DNA of 64,000 nucleotides from HGM04593 sp045654885 (GTDB lineage: Bacteria; Bacteroidota; Bacteroidia; Bacteroidales; Bacteroidaceae): the NCBI GenBank assembly GCA_045654885.1, contig JAZOOF010000011.1:15038-79037 (forward strand), given 5' to 3'. Below the pieces are notes generated by a model, which saw only the letters and a list, made by a program, of their open reading frames with translations, was not told the DNA's origin and ran no database searches. This document shows positions 26,260-35,357 of the stretch, one piece after another; the first letter of the stretch is position 1, and every line of letters begins with the position of its first letter. Both the position numbers and the translations under genes were made by a program.

Positions 26260-26472
26260 ATGAACGCAAAACAACTTATAGTACTACAGGCAATATGTCT
26301 GGTGGCAATCATAGCCACAATAGGAACACTGTTCGAGAGCAGAACGGCAACAATCATTTTTGCGACGGCACTCTTTGTCTTTGCGCGTTGCAGCGTCTAC
26401 ATAAGCACGCACAGCGCGCGTCTGTTGCGCGAGCTGGAGAGAGAAAAGGAACTCTGCAAGGCAAAGAGGTGA
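26260..26472 (+). CDS. Small membrane protein (70 aa)
   Basis: Two hydrophobic segments (about 5-23 and 29-47) followed by a charged helix rich in Arg, Glu and Lys ending KELCKAKR. An A-rich leader precedes the ATG. The family is not recognised. It converges on the histidine kinase gene, whose stop is 23 bases away. Confidence 0.5.
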   Translation: MNAKQLIVLQAICLVAIIATIGTLFESRTATIIFATALFVFARCSVYISTHSARLLRELEREKELCKAKR

Positions 26473-26494
26473 AATGATAATCAAAGAGAGGTGA

Positions 26495-27805
26495 CTATTC
26501 CAGGACAATGAGGAAAGTCACCTTTTCATCATTGTTATGCGCAAGGCGCAGTGTACCGCCATGCAGGCGGATAATCTGTTTCGAAACGGCAAGGCCAATA
26601 CCCGAACCGTCATGTTTGGTCGTAAAGAACGGTGTAAAAATATTTTCGGCGACATCGGCAGGGATTGCCCCACCGCTATTGCTCACCTCAATGCACACCT
26701 TCTCATCGGGGGCAATGCGCGAGCGCACCTCAATCCATTGTACACCGCCACGCAGAGAACAGGCCTCGGCAGCATTCTTCAACAGGTTTACAAACACCTG
26801 CTGCAACTGAACTCTGTCGGCATAAATCATGGTATCCTGTGGGGCAACATCTATGCTCACCGACACATTGCCGAAATCGACAAGCGCCCTTGTGTCATTC
26901 AGCAGAGAGGCAAGATGGAATGCTGTTTTCTTTGGTGGCGGAATACGTGTCACCTCGCGGAACGAATCGACGAACTGCATCAGGCGGTCGCTCGTTGCAT
27001 GGATGGTCTCGAGCCCCTGCTGCAGCACCTCGGGATTCTCCTTTGCATGAAGCAACGTGTTGCTTATGGATGTTACAGGCGCAAGCGAGTTCATAATCTC
27101 GTGTGTGAGTATGCGCGTGAGTTTTTCCCACGCAAGCCCCTCTTGCGTGTCGAGCTCACGGTTGATATCCTCAATTGATATCACGCGTAAATTACGGCCG
27201 TCATACGTCATTGCCGAGCAGGTCAACAACAAATTCACATTTCCAGTTTCAGTTGCAAGAGATACGCTCTTCTGTTCCATTGGAAGAATTGACAGCATGG
27301 TATCGGCAAGCTGTGCCGACAGCGGACGCAACCTATCGATGTGGCTGAGCATGGGAACACCAAGCAGGCTTATAGCCTTGCTGTTGTGTTTCATAACTGT
27401 GCCATTCTCAAGTACGACCATAATACCCACATTGGCACACTCCATAATGGTCTCGAAATACTTTTCCTTTTCGGCGGCCTTGAGTTTACTCTCGTCAAGC
27501 ACCTCTTTGATTCGATTCAACGAATGGTTTATAACGGAATATCCCGCACGCTTGGGATTCTCGACAAAGCGGTACGAGAAATCATTGTTGCGCACGGCGG
27601 TGAATATGAAGTCGAGTTTCCTTACAATTCCACGATACACGTTAATGAGCTTTACCGCAAACAGCAAAGCAACGATTGCGCACAGCGCGCACAGACGGTA
27701 ATGCCCAAGCGCCGCCGACCACCCCGCCGACACTGCAGCCGTCACCAACAAAATGACGGTAAACAATGGTTTCGAAAGAGGCAGGCCACGTTTTTTATAG
27801 TCCAT
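26495..27805 (-). CDS. Sensor histidine kinase of the export operon
   Basis: 436 aa from MDYKKRGLPLSKP. Two N-terminal membrane helices with almost no periplasmic loop suggest it senses membrane or cytosolic cues. A PAS-like region (FETIMECANVGIMVV), the H-box LTHEIMNSLAPV, the N-box LLKNAAEA and GSGIGLAVSKQ follow. It starts inside the end of the regulator gene (11-base overlap), so kinase and NtrC-type regulator form one pair. Last gene of the exporter operon; it may respond to envelope stress or export load. Confidence 0.9.
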   Translation of the reverse strand: MDYKKRGLPLSKPLFTVILLVTAAVSAGWSAALGHYRLCALCAIVALLFAVKLINVYRGIVRKLDFIFTAVRNNDFSYRFVENPKRAGYSVINHSLNRIKEVLDESKLKAAEKEKYFETIMECANVGIMVVLENGTVMKHNSKAISLLGVPMLSHIDRLRPLSAQLADTMLSILPMEQKSVSLATETGNVNLLLTCSAMTYDGRNLRVISIEDINRELDTQEGLAWEKLTRILTHEIMNSLAPVTSISNTLLHAKENPEVLQQGLETIHATSDRLMQFVDSFREVTRIPPPKKTAFHLASLLNDTRALVDFGNVSVSIDVAPQDTMIYADRVQLQQVFVNLLKNAAEACSLRGGVQWIEVRSRIAPDEKVCIEVSNSGGAIPADVAENIFTPFFTTKHDGSGIGLAVSKQIIRLHGGTLRLAHNNDEKVTFLIVLE

Positions 27806-29135
27806 AACGCTTGATTTTATTATAGAGAGTCTGGCGGGTAATTCCCAACTTCTGCGCGACCATCGACAGGTTGCCGCCACACGAAGAGATAGCCTCGGCA
27901 ATTGCAGTGCGCTCCATATCCTCAAGCGTAGCACCCGCTGTACGCGCCGCTGCCGACGAAACATGCAGCTGCAGATGGTGAGGCTCAATCGATGCCCCGT
28001 CGCACATGATTACCGCCTTCTCCATTATATTCTGCAGCTCGCGTATGTTACCCTCAAATGGGTGCGCCATGAGTTTCTCAGCCGTCTGCTGCGAAATACC
28101 CATTGGCTCCTTGCCATACTTCTCGCAATAGTGTTTGAGGAATATTTCGGCAAGCGGAACAATATCCACCCTGCGATTGCGCAACGGTGGCAGATTGATA
28201 TGCACGGTATTTATACGGTAGAGAAGGTCTTGCCTGAAGCTGCCGTTTTCGACCATAGAATAGAGGTCGCGGTTTGTTGCAGCCACAATGCGTATGTCTA
28301 TTGCCTGTGGTGCATTGCCGCCAAGGGGTGTAACCGTACGGTTCTGCAGTGCTACGAGCATCTTTGCCTGCAGATGGAGCGGAAGGTTACCAATCTCATC
28401 CATAAAGAGTGTAGAACCGTTTGCTGCGACCATTTTTCCTGGGCGGTCGGCATGTGCATCGGTAAACGCACCCTTCTTGTGACCGAATAGTTCACTCTCG
28501 AAAAGAGTCTCGGGTATGGCACCCATGTCAAGCGATACCATCTCCTTTCCGCAACGTTTGGACAGGCGATGTATCTCACGCGCCAACAGTTCCTTACCCG
28601 TACCGTTCTCGCCGGTGATGAGAACATTGGCATCGGTCACTGCAACACGCTCAACCAAGGCGCGTACACGCTCCATATCGGCACTGCCTCCCCAGAACAT
28701 GGGCACCTCCTTGCGCACAGGCACCTCCTGTTTCTTCTTGCCCTTACCCATGGACTGCTCAAGAGCATTGAGCAGCGTCTCCATCAGTTTGTCATTGTTC
28801 CAAGGCTTTACTACAAAGTCGAACGCGCCATGCTTCATAGCCTTGACAGCAAGGTCTATGTCGCCGTAGGCTGTGAAAAGTACAACCTTCACATCGGGGA
28901 ATTTTCCGCATACCTCCTTGAGCCAATAGATACCTTCGTTGCCGGTGTTTATTCCTGCATGGAAGTTCATATCCAGCAACAGGACGTTCGGACGCTCGGC
29001 AGCAACAGTAGAAAGCAGCGTCGTTGGCGAAGAGAGCGTCACCACCTTCGCAAAAGAACCGTCGGCAAGCAATTTAACCGCCGACAGGATGTTCCTGTTA
29101 TCATCAACTATAAGTAATGTACCTCTCTTTGCCAT
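27795..29135 (-). CDS. NtrC-type sigma-54 response regulator
   Basis: 446 aa: receiver (LIVDDNRN, phospho-acceptor Asp in LLLDMNFHAG), AAA+ domain (Walker A GENGTGKE, Walker B TLFMDEIGN) and a Fis-type HTH (MAQKLGITRQTLYNKIKRYG). The sigma-54 contact loop reads GAFTDA instead of the usual GAFTGA. Co-transcription with the exporter and the sigma-54-like promoter before the first exporter gene imply that it drives its own operon. Confidence 0.93.
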   Translation of the reverse strand: MAKRGTLLIVDDNRNILSAVKLLADGSFAKVVTLSSPTTLLSTVAAERPNVLLLDMNFHAGINTGNEGIYWLKEVCGKFPDVKVVLFTAYGDIDLAVKAMKHGAFDFVVKPWNNDKLMETLLNALEQSMGKGKKKQEVPVRKEVPMFWGGSADMERVRALVERVAVTDANVLITGENGTGKELLAREIHRLSKRCGKEMVSLDMGAIPETLFESELFGHKKGAFTDAHADRPGKMVAANGSTLFMDEIGNLPLHLQAKMLVALQNRTVTPLGGNAPQAIDIRIVAATNRDLYSMVENGSFRQDLLYRINTVHINLPPLRNRRVDIVPLAEIFLKHYCEKYGKEPMGISQQTAEKLMAHPFEGNIRELQNIMEKAVIMCDGASIEPHHLQLHVSSAAARTAGATLEDMERTAIAEAISSCGGNLSMVAQKLGITRQTLYNKIKRYGL

Positions 29136-29146
29136 AATTGTTTATT

Positions 29147-29434
29147 AACGTGAGTTCGATATAAGAATTTATACTAAAATTTAGTGTAATTTGTCATTCC
29201 GAATCAAAGATCGACGCCCGTAGGGGCCAAAGTCAACCTTGTGTGAGGAATCTCATTATTCGCGGATTCAGAGATCCTTTGACAATCCTTGCTTATCGCA
29301 ACCTACACGGCGCAAACTTCGCCTGCGCTACGTGTAACCAACTGCTGCAAGCATTGTCGAACTAAAGTTTCGTCGCTATGCTCTGTCGGGATGACAGGTT
29401 CGCGATTTGATTTAGTTTATATCCAACTCACATT
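29147..29434. repeat. ~290-bp MITE-like element with inverted ends
   Basis: AACGTGAGTTCGATATAAG (29147-29165) and its inverted form ending at 29434 (three mismatches) enclose non-coding DNA full of GTCATTCC- and GAGGAATCTC-type short repeats. A single end of the same family lies at 15772-15815. It fills most of the 440-base gap between the regulator and the permease gene. The remainder (29435-29577) has only a GTATGACA-type repeat. Confidence 0.6.
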
Positions 29435-29577
29435 TATTATAGTGCGAAGTTACAAAAAAATGTCTAAAATACGTAATCCAATCAAGATACTTCACTACGT
29501 TCAGTATGACATTTGCGTTTTTTGTCATACCGAGCATAGCGAAGCATCTAAATAAATCCATTCAAGTGCGGTGTCTA

Positions 29578-31950
29578 TCAGTTCGATTTAACCACATCGG
29601 CAGGGTTTTCCGTTGCAGCCTTCAACGAACGCAAGGTCACCAATGCCACTGTAACAACGACAACAATAGCAAACACCGCCAGCGGCAGCCACAGTGCAAG
29701 TCCAATGCGGTTCACGAACTGCTGCAGCCACCTATCGGCAATGAGCCATGCCACAGGCGCGGCAATCACAAAACATACGGCAATGATTGACAGGTAGCGA
29801 CGGTTGAACATGGCAACTACTCCACCCACCGTTGCGCCATAGACCTTGCGCACGGCAATCTCGCTGCGGCGGTGCTGTGTCTCGAACATGACAATGCCGA
29901 ACACTCCCATCAATGATATCACAACAGCTATGAGGGCGAACATTGAAATGAGCACTGTCTGTTTCTTTGTATCGCCATAAATCTTGGCAATGGTATCATC
30001 CACAAACTCAATCTCGGGTTCATATGCATTAGGTTCAATCTCCTTTGCAATTGAACAGATGTCACGACACACTGCCTCAACATCCACATTCTTATGCAGT
30101 CGGACATAGAAGTACTTCCTGTAAGCGGATTCACCCTGACTATAAAGCATTGTATTTGTCTTTGCTTTGTCTGCACCAACAAGATTGATGTGCGGTATCA
30201 CGCCTACAATCTCCTCGCCATCCCACTTGTCACCTATTCCAAGACCCGTAGCCTGCGAGGTATAGTCGGTTATGAGATATCCCGGAGTACCCTTGACAAA
30301 ACCGTTGCCCATTATCACAGGAATACCAAACACCTCGGGAGCATTATGGCGCACATAATGAACCTGCATCCTTATCTCCTTGCCGTCTATGATTCTGCCA
30401 TTATATCCATCGGATGCAAATATTTCCCAGTTGGTAGATGTAACCGCAGCTATATTCGGGTTCGCGGCAAGTTTTTCCACAAAGAGTTCGTGCTTTGTGG
30501 CAAGGTCTTCGCTTTCCACCACAAGCAGGTTCTCACGGTCAATACCAACGTCGTAGCGTATCATATATTTATACTGCATTGAGAACACCAATGCCAGAAT
30601 CATAAGCACCATTGAAACAATGAACTGTACTGCAACAAGCCCTGCACGCAACATACGGCCGGCCTTTGAGGATGCAAAACCCTTTTTCACAGCCATCGAT
30701 GCATTGAAGCGAGTGATGTAGAATGCGGGGTACGCTGCCGCACAGACGGCCATTGCCACAGCTATGAGAATTACCAGCACCACTGCAATAATATTATCTC
30801 CTATTGACAGCGAATAAGTCGTGTACTCACTCACTACACTGCCATCAATGAGTGACACTGTACACAATGCCACTATAAGGGCTACAAGCACAAGACCCAC
30901 GGCTTCAAAGAAGAAGTTCCTGCGCAGTGTCCACTGCCCGGCTCCAAAGACCTTGCAGATGTTTACCGAGCGCATACGTACCGGCACAAGCGCCATAAAG
31001 AAGTTCACGAAGTTAATGAATGCCACAACAACAATAACAAGAGCAATGGCAAGCATTGTCATTGTTACTCCCCATGAGCCGCAGGAATAGTACTCATACT
31101 CTGTATTGAAATAGAACTCATCCATAGGCATCAGCCTCACCGGCATATTGAGCATTGACTCCTTTTGCTCTTTACTGACCTCCTCACCTGTAGCTGCAGT
31201 ATACTCGGCAAAAAGCGCCTCGCTGAATTCATAGTGTTTCTTGCTCCACAGAGCCACATAATCGTCAGGGGCGGCATCCGTGCGCAGTTTAACGAAAACC
31301 GAATAGTTCCAGTTGGCATTATCCATACCAAACTCGCGGTTGTCGTTGCGGAAAGCCTCGCGACCCGCAAGGATTGTATTCTCGGGGAAATCCTTGAACA
31401 GAGCCACCACCGTAAGCGGCGTTCCGGGCTGTACGTTGCCTTCGTCAAGATTGATTATCGAGCCCACTGTAATCCCCATGGCCTCGGCTGCACTCTGCGA
31501 CAGCACCACGGCATCCTTCTGCTTGAAATCATCAATGTTTCCGGCAATGATATCGAAAGAGAATACATCAAGTATTGAGCTTGTACAACGCACTACTGTC
31601 ATTTTGTTTCTCTCGTAGTTCTCCCCCTCTCTCTTTATCCACACCGGCACATCGTCGCCAAAAGGAACCATTGATGCAATGGCCTCTACCTGGGGCAGCT
31701 CGGCAGCCGTCTCGTAACAGATAGGGTTAGGAACATTCTCCGACCATCTGCCAAAGCCTTCGAAGTATGGCGATACCATATAAACCCGCTCATTGTCCTT
31801 GATGGCCTTGTTGAATGTCATTGAACTGTACACCTGCGACATTATCATGTAGAAAGCCGCAAATGCCAGCGCAAGCCCCGCAATGTTCAACAGCGAAGCA
31901 ACCTTGTAGCGCTTCAATGTTGTCAAAAAGTTCTTGAATGCTATTTTCAT
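29578..31950 (-). CDS. FtsX/MacB-type ABC permease 3
   Basis: 790 aa from MKIAFKNFLTTLKRYKVA. One N-terminal membrane helix, a periplasmic domain, three helices, a second anchored periplasmic domain and three C-terminal helices: the duplicated MacB_PCD/FtsX layout of Bacteroidetes. Motifs such as ETQHRRSEIAVRKVYGAT near the C-terminus are typical. One of three such permeases in the operon, all presumably served by the single ATPase encoded at 34513-35193. No transport through the membrane is needed in this family; it probably passes force or substrate to the adaptor. Confidence 0.9.
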   Translation of the reverse strand: MKIAFKNFLTTLKRYKVASLLNIAGLALAFAAFYMIMSQVYSSMTFNKAIKDNERVYMVSPYFEGFGRWSENVPNPICYETAAELPQVEAIASMVPFGDDVPVWIKREGENYERNKMTVVRCTSSILDVFSFDIIAGNIDDFKQKDAVVLSQSAAEAMGITVGSIINLDEGNVQPGTPLTVVALFKDFPENTILAGREAFRNDNREFGMDNANWNYSVFVKLRTDAAPDDYVALWSKKHYEFSEALFAEYTAATGEEVSKEQKESMLNMPVRLMPMDEFYFNTEYEYYSCGSWGVTMTMLAIALVIVVVAFINFVNFFMALVPVRMRSVNICKVFGAGQWTLRRNFFFEAVGLVLVALIVALCTVSLIDGSVVSEYTTYSLSIGDNIIAVVLVILIAVAMAVCAAAYPAFYITRFNASMAVKKGFASSKAGRMLRAGLVAVQFIVSMVLMILALVFSMQYKYMIRYDVGIDRENLLVVESEDLATKHELFVEKLAANPNIAAVTSTNWEIFASDGYNGRIIDGKEIRMQVHYVRHNAPEVFGIPVIMGNGFVKGTPGYLITDYTSQATGLGIGDKWDGEEIVGVIPHINLVGADKAKTNTMLYSQGESAYRKYFYVRLHKNVDVEAVCRDICSIAKEIEPNAYEPEIEFVDDTIAKIYGDTKKQTVLISMFALIAVVISLMGVFGIVMFETQHRRSEIAVRKVYGATVGGVVAMFNRRYLSIIAVCFVIAAPVAWLIADRWLQQFVNRIGLALWLPLAVFAIVVVVTVALVTLRSLKAATENPADVVKSN

Positions 31951-31964
31951 AGTTTTTTGTTTTA

Positions 31965-34295
31965 TCAATTGTTCTTTTTTATAGTATCGACAGGGTTGGC
32001 GCTTGCGGCACGCAACGATAGCAGCAGCTGCACAGAATATACCACAGCCAGAACAAGCAATGCACCGACAATGTATATCCACTGCGGAACATCGCAACGC
32101 ATCTGTGCAAGCGTCGATAACCATTTGTCATTCCACCACACTGCCAACGCAATACCACAAACCGTTGCCGGCAACACAATCCATAACAGACGCACACCAA
32201 GAACAGCAAGCACATCACCTACCTTTGCTCCGCACACCCTACGCACAGCAATCTCCTTGCTGCGGCGCACCATCTCGCCCTGTATGTAGCCAATGAGACC
32301 AATCAGAGCAATAAGCAGTACAACTACAGCCACAACCACCATTCCGTTTCGCATTGCCCTGACATCGGCAAAAGTGTGTTCAACCCAATCGCGATAATAT
32401 ACCAGTTTGTGTTTGAAATACCCGTCATTGACAGATGAGACTGCCTCTTCGAGCGCCGTTACATTCCCGGCATTCACCTCGTCAAGCAGAATGTTATACA
32501 GCACCACAGCATTGTACTCGGGAGCCATATCGCTGACATAAGGCACGGTATGCATCACAATGGGCTCAACGACACCGGTACTCAACATGCGGAAATCGGC
32601 CACTACACCCACAATTTCAAATCTTTGCCCCGAACCGTCGTAGATAATCTTGCCGATAGGTGAATCCTCCCACTCACGCATCTCTACATACCTCTCGTTC
32701 ACAATAGCCTTGTCAGCGCCATCAGTGGCAAAGAAATTGCGACCTTGTAGAATATTCATTTGCATAGAGGGGATGTAGTTATGGTCGATTATATCCCATC
32801 GGCAACTGAAGAGCAGGTTTCCCTGTTCATCCACGCAAGGCATCCCCGAATAGCCTTCGAGCGGAGACTGCGCAGACATCCCTGCATTCTCCACAAAAGG
32901 CAAAGAGCGCAACTTGTCGGCAATAACACCGGCATCCCCTATTTTTGTAGAGAGCTGCGCAGCCATGAGCCTGTCGAACTTATAGCCATAATCGGCATTC
33001 ACGACATGGGATGCCTGCCTTGCGGTAACAAACAGGAATATAACCACAGCGACCGTTGCAGCCACCTGTACAAAGAGCAGTGCCTTTTTCCACAAAGAAC
33101 GGTTGTCGCCGCCACGACGGAAAGCATAGTCTATGCTCACAAGCGAGAACAACACTGCCGGTATTATGCCGGCCACGGCAAAACCTGCAAGGCAAACAAG
33201 AACCGGTATCCACATACGACGGGGAGCAAAAAGGTCCGCCACTTCGTAACCCAAGAGTTCAAATATCTCACCACGCAGACAAAATATTGCAACAGCTGCA
33301 ACAACCACCGATGCTGCAAGCAACAGCATTGTCTCCACCAACAGCATGCCGAAGACTCCGCTGCGCGATGCACCGTTGCACTTCATTGTAGCAATGGTGC
33401 GGCTGCGCTTTGCAAGAGCCGAAATTGTGAGCAGCACATAATTGAGGCAAGCCACAACAAGAGCTATGAAAGCAATTGTGGCATAGAGAGCCTGCATCTG
33501 CCTCACATCACTGCCGACATATATGGTCGATGCCAAAGGAGCAAAATAGAATCTCTTCTGCCACTCCTCGCAATGCTCGGCAATACCATGTTTCTCAAGA
33601 AAAGCCGGCATGGCTGCCTCAACCTCGGCAATGTCGGCACCGGGGCGCAGCTTTATGAATGTAGAGTAGCTATCACCCCCTGTCCAATACTCGTCATTAC
33701 TATCATAGGGCAGATATTCAAGAATATCGAAATCACCTATCGACTGGTTTGCAGGGGGTGTAGTGAATACACCGGCAACAACCATAAGCCCCAGTTTCTT
33801 GCCCAATGGGTCCTCATCACCGAACATTTTTCTTGCAAGCCGCTCCGAAATCATCACCTCATCGGCCGCTGCACCCTCACTACTGAGAATGCGATGGGCA
33901 TCGCCACTGAGTACCCCAAAATCGAGGACATCGAAAAAAGTGCTGTTCGTTTCCAAAGCTTTTGCCGTCATCAAGTTATCGGTGGTACCGAAAACTTTTT
34001 CCACCTCAATGAAATGCACTGCAGCCTCAACCTGTGACATGTCGGCGACAAGATTCGGTGCCAGCGGTCTTACCTGCTTGTCGGAAATGCCGAACTGCGG
34101 CGACTTTATCCACACCTGGTATACACGCTCCTTCTCGGGGAAAAAACTGTTGAACGACATATTGAACCCCACGTAAGAGAATACGAGAAGCGCAACGGCC
34201 ATACCCAAAGACAAGGAGAGCAACCTGGCGAGTGAATTGCCGCGGTTTTTAAGCAGATAGCGGAATGAATAGTTGAATAATTGCATATAATCCAA
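31965..34295 (-). CDS. FtsX/MacB-type ABC permease 2
   Basis: 776 aa, starting MDYMQLFNYSFRYLLKNRGN (an ATG at 34286 is also possible). The same duplicated layout is seen, with eight membrane helices and C-terminal VRRSKEIAVRRVCGAKVGDV. It ends 14 bases before permease 3. It lies 217 bases after the ATPase gene; that gap holds dispersed repeat sequence and no gene. More diverged from permeases 1 and 3 than these are from each other. Confidence 0.9.
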   Translation of the reverse strand: MDYMQLFNYSFRYLLKNRGNSLARLLSLSLGMAVALLVFSYVGFNMSFNSFFPEKERVYQVWIKSPQFGISDKQVRPLAPNLVADMSQVEAAVHFIEVEKVFGTTDNLMTAKALETNSTFFDVLDFGVLSGDAHRILSSEGAAADEVMISERLARKMFGDEDPLGKKLGLMVVAGVFTTPPANQSIGDFDILEYLPYDSNDEYWTGGDSYSTFIKLRPGADIAEVEAAMPAFLEKHGIAEHCEEWQKRFYFAPLASTIYVGSDVRQMQALYATIAFIALVVACLNYVLLTISALAKRSRTIATMKCNGASRSGVFGMLLVETMLLLAASVVVAAVAIFCLRGEIFELLGYEVADLFAPRRMWIPVLVCLAGFAVAGIIPAVLFSLVSIDYAFRRGGDNRSLWKKALLFVQVAATVAVVIFLFVTARQASHVVNADYGYKFDRLMAAQLSTKIGDAGVIADKLRSLPFVENAGMSAQSPLEGYSGMPCVDEQGNLLFSCRWDIIDHNYIPSMQMNILQGRNFFATDGADKAIVNERYVEMREWEDSPIGKIIYDGSGQRFEIVGVVADFRMLSTGVVEPIVMHTVPYVSDMAPEYNAVVLYNILLDEVNAGNVTALEEAVSSVNDGYFKHKLVYYRDWVEHTFADVRAMRNGMVVVAVVVLLIALIGLIGYIQGEMVRRSKEIAVRRVCGAKVGDVLAVLGVRLLWIVLPATVCGIALAVWWNDKWLSTLAQMRCDVPQWIYIVGALLVLAVVYSVQLLLSLRAASANPVDTIKKNN

Positions 34296-34512
34296 TTAGA
34301 ATATTTTATATTATCAATGACAAGGCAAAGGCGGTGATACCTGCAAGAGTGCTGAAGAGCAGGCACACTGCGCATTTGCCCGTCATCTCTTAAAATCATT
34401 GTAGCGAGGCAAAGACAAGGCTTGCGAAGTTGCGGGGAGCGCAGTTTACTGAGCGTAAATGAGCACCACAGCAACGAGCATAACGCAGTATTTGCCCGGT
34501 ACAATGGTTTTA

Positions 34513-35193
34513 TTACAATTTGTTGGCCACATCAGTAACAATCTGGCCGTCGAATAGACATATGGTACGTGATGCGAACTGCGCATCGTGCTGTGAGTGG
34601 GTTACCATTATTATTGTGGTACCCTCGCGGTTGAGTTCCTGCAACAGCGCCATAACCTCCTGGCCGTTCTTTGAGTCGAGGTTACCGGTAGGCTCGTCGG
34701 CAAGCACCAGTTTTGGGTTAGAGACCACCGCACGTGCTATTGCAACGCGCTGCTGCTGACCACCCGACAGCTGCTGAGGGAAGTGACCCGCGCGGTGCGA
34801 GATGTTCATGCGGTCGAGCATCTCATTCACACGTCTCTTGCGCTCCGATGCCTTCACGCCCATGTATACAAGCGGCAGCTCAACATTCTCGAACACTGTC
34901 ATCTCGTCAATCAGGTTGAACGATTGGAACACGAAACCGAGATTGCCTTTACGGAACTGTGTACGCTCCTTCTCGCGCAAGCCACCTACCTCGTTGCCTA
35001 GCAGGTGGTAACTGCCGCCTGTGGGGTTATCGAGCAGGCCAAGGATATTCAACAATGTCGATTTTCCGCAACCCGAGGGACCCATCACGGCTACGAATTC
35101 ACCTTCCTTTACTTCGAATGATACACCGTTAAGAGCAATTGTCTCTACTTCCTCTGTGAAGAAACTCTTCTTCAAATTTTCTACTTTAAGCAT
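34513..35193 (-). CDS. ABC transporter ATPase, LolD/MacB type
   Basis: 226 aa with Walker A GPSGCGKST, signature LSGGQQQRVAIARA, Walker B LVLADEPTGNLDS and the switch histidine in VTHSQHD. The ATPase is the free-standing form that pairs with FtsX-like permeases. As the only ATPase in the operon it probably powers all three permeases. It acts at the cytoplasmic face of the inner membrane. Confidence 0.95.
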   Translation of the reverse strand: MLKVENLKKSFFTEEVETIALNGVSFEVKEGEFVAVMGPSGCGKSTLLNILGLLDNPTGGSYHLLGNEVGGLREKERTQFRKGNLGFVFQSFNLIDEMTVFENVELPLVYMGVKASERKRRVNEMLDRMNISHRAGHFPQQLSGGQQQRVAIARAVVSNPKLVLADEPTGNLDSKNGQEVMALLQELNREGTTIIMVTHSQHDAQFASRTICLFDGQIVTDVANKL

Positions 35194-35239
35194 AATTGTA
35201 TTGTTTTAATTGATTAATATTTTTGTTTATTTATTTTTA

Positions 35240-35337
35240 CTCTCCCCTCCGGTCTGCGACCACCTCCACCTCAAAGAGGGGAGGAGTTCTCCCACCTTGA
35301 TGCAAGGGGGGAGTGCCCTGTAAGGGCGAGGGGGAAT
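35240..35337. repeat. GC-rich intergenic repeat within the export operon
   Basis: CCCCTCCGG and AGAGGGGAGG arms form a hairpin, followed by a second pair around AAGGGGGAGTGCCC and GGGCGAGGGGG. The same family occurs at 16966-17010 and 21572-21612. It may act as an attenuator or mRNA-stability element between permease 1 and the ATPase. Confidence 0.5.
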
Positions 35338-35357
35338 TATCATTTTTACATTCTTTC

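Noticed and set aside
15772..29434. The inverted repeat pair at 15772 and 29391 as ends of one large transposon carrying the ATP synthase operon
   Set aside because: The 29-kb copy is already one end of a 290-bp element with its own partner at 29147, and the operon between is core housekeeping DNA.
32760..34037. A 425-codon open frame on the plus strand
   Set aside because: It lies entirely antisense to the permease 2 gene, has a Cys/His-rich composition and no recognisable domain. It is a shadow of the real gene.
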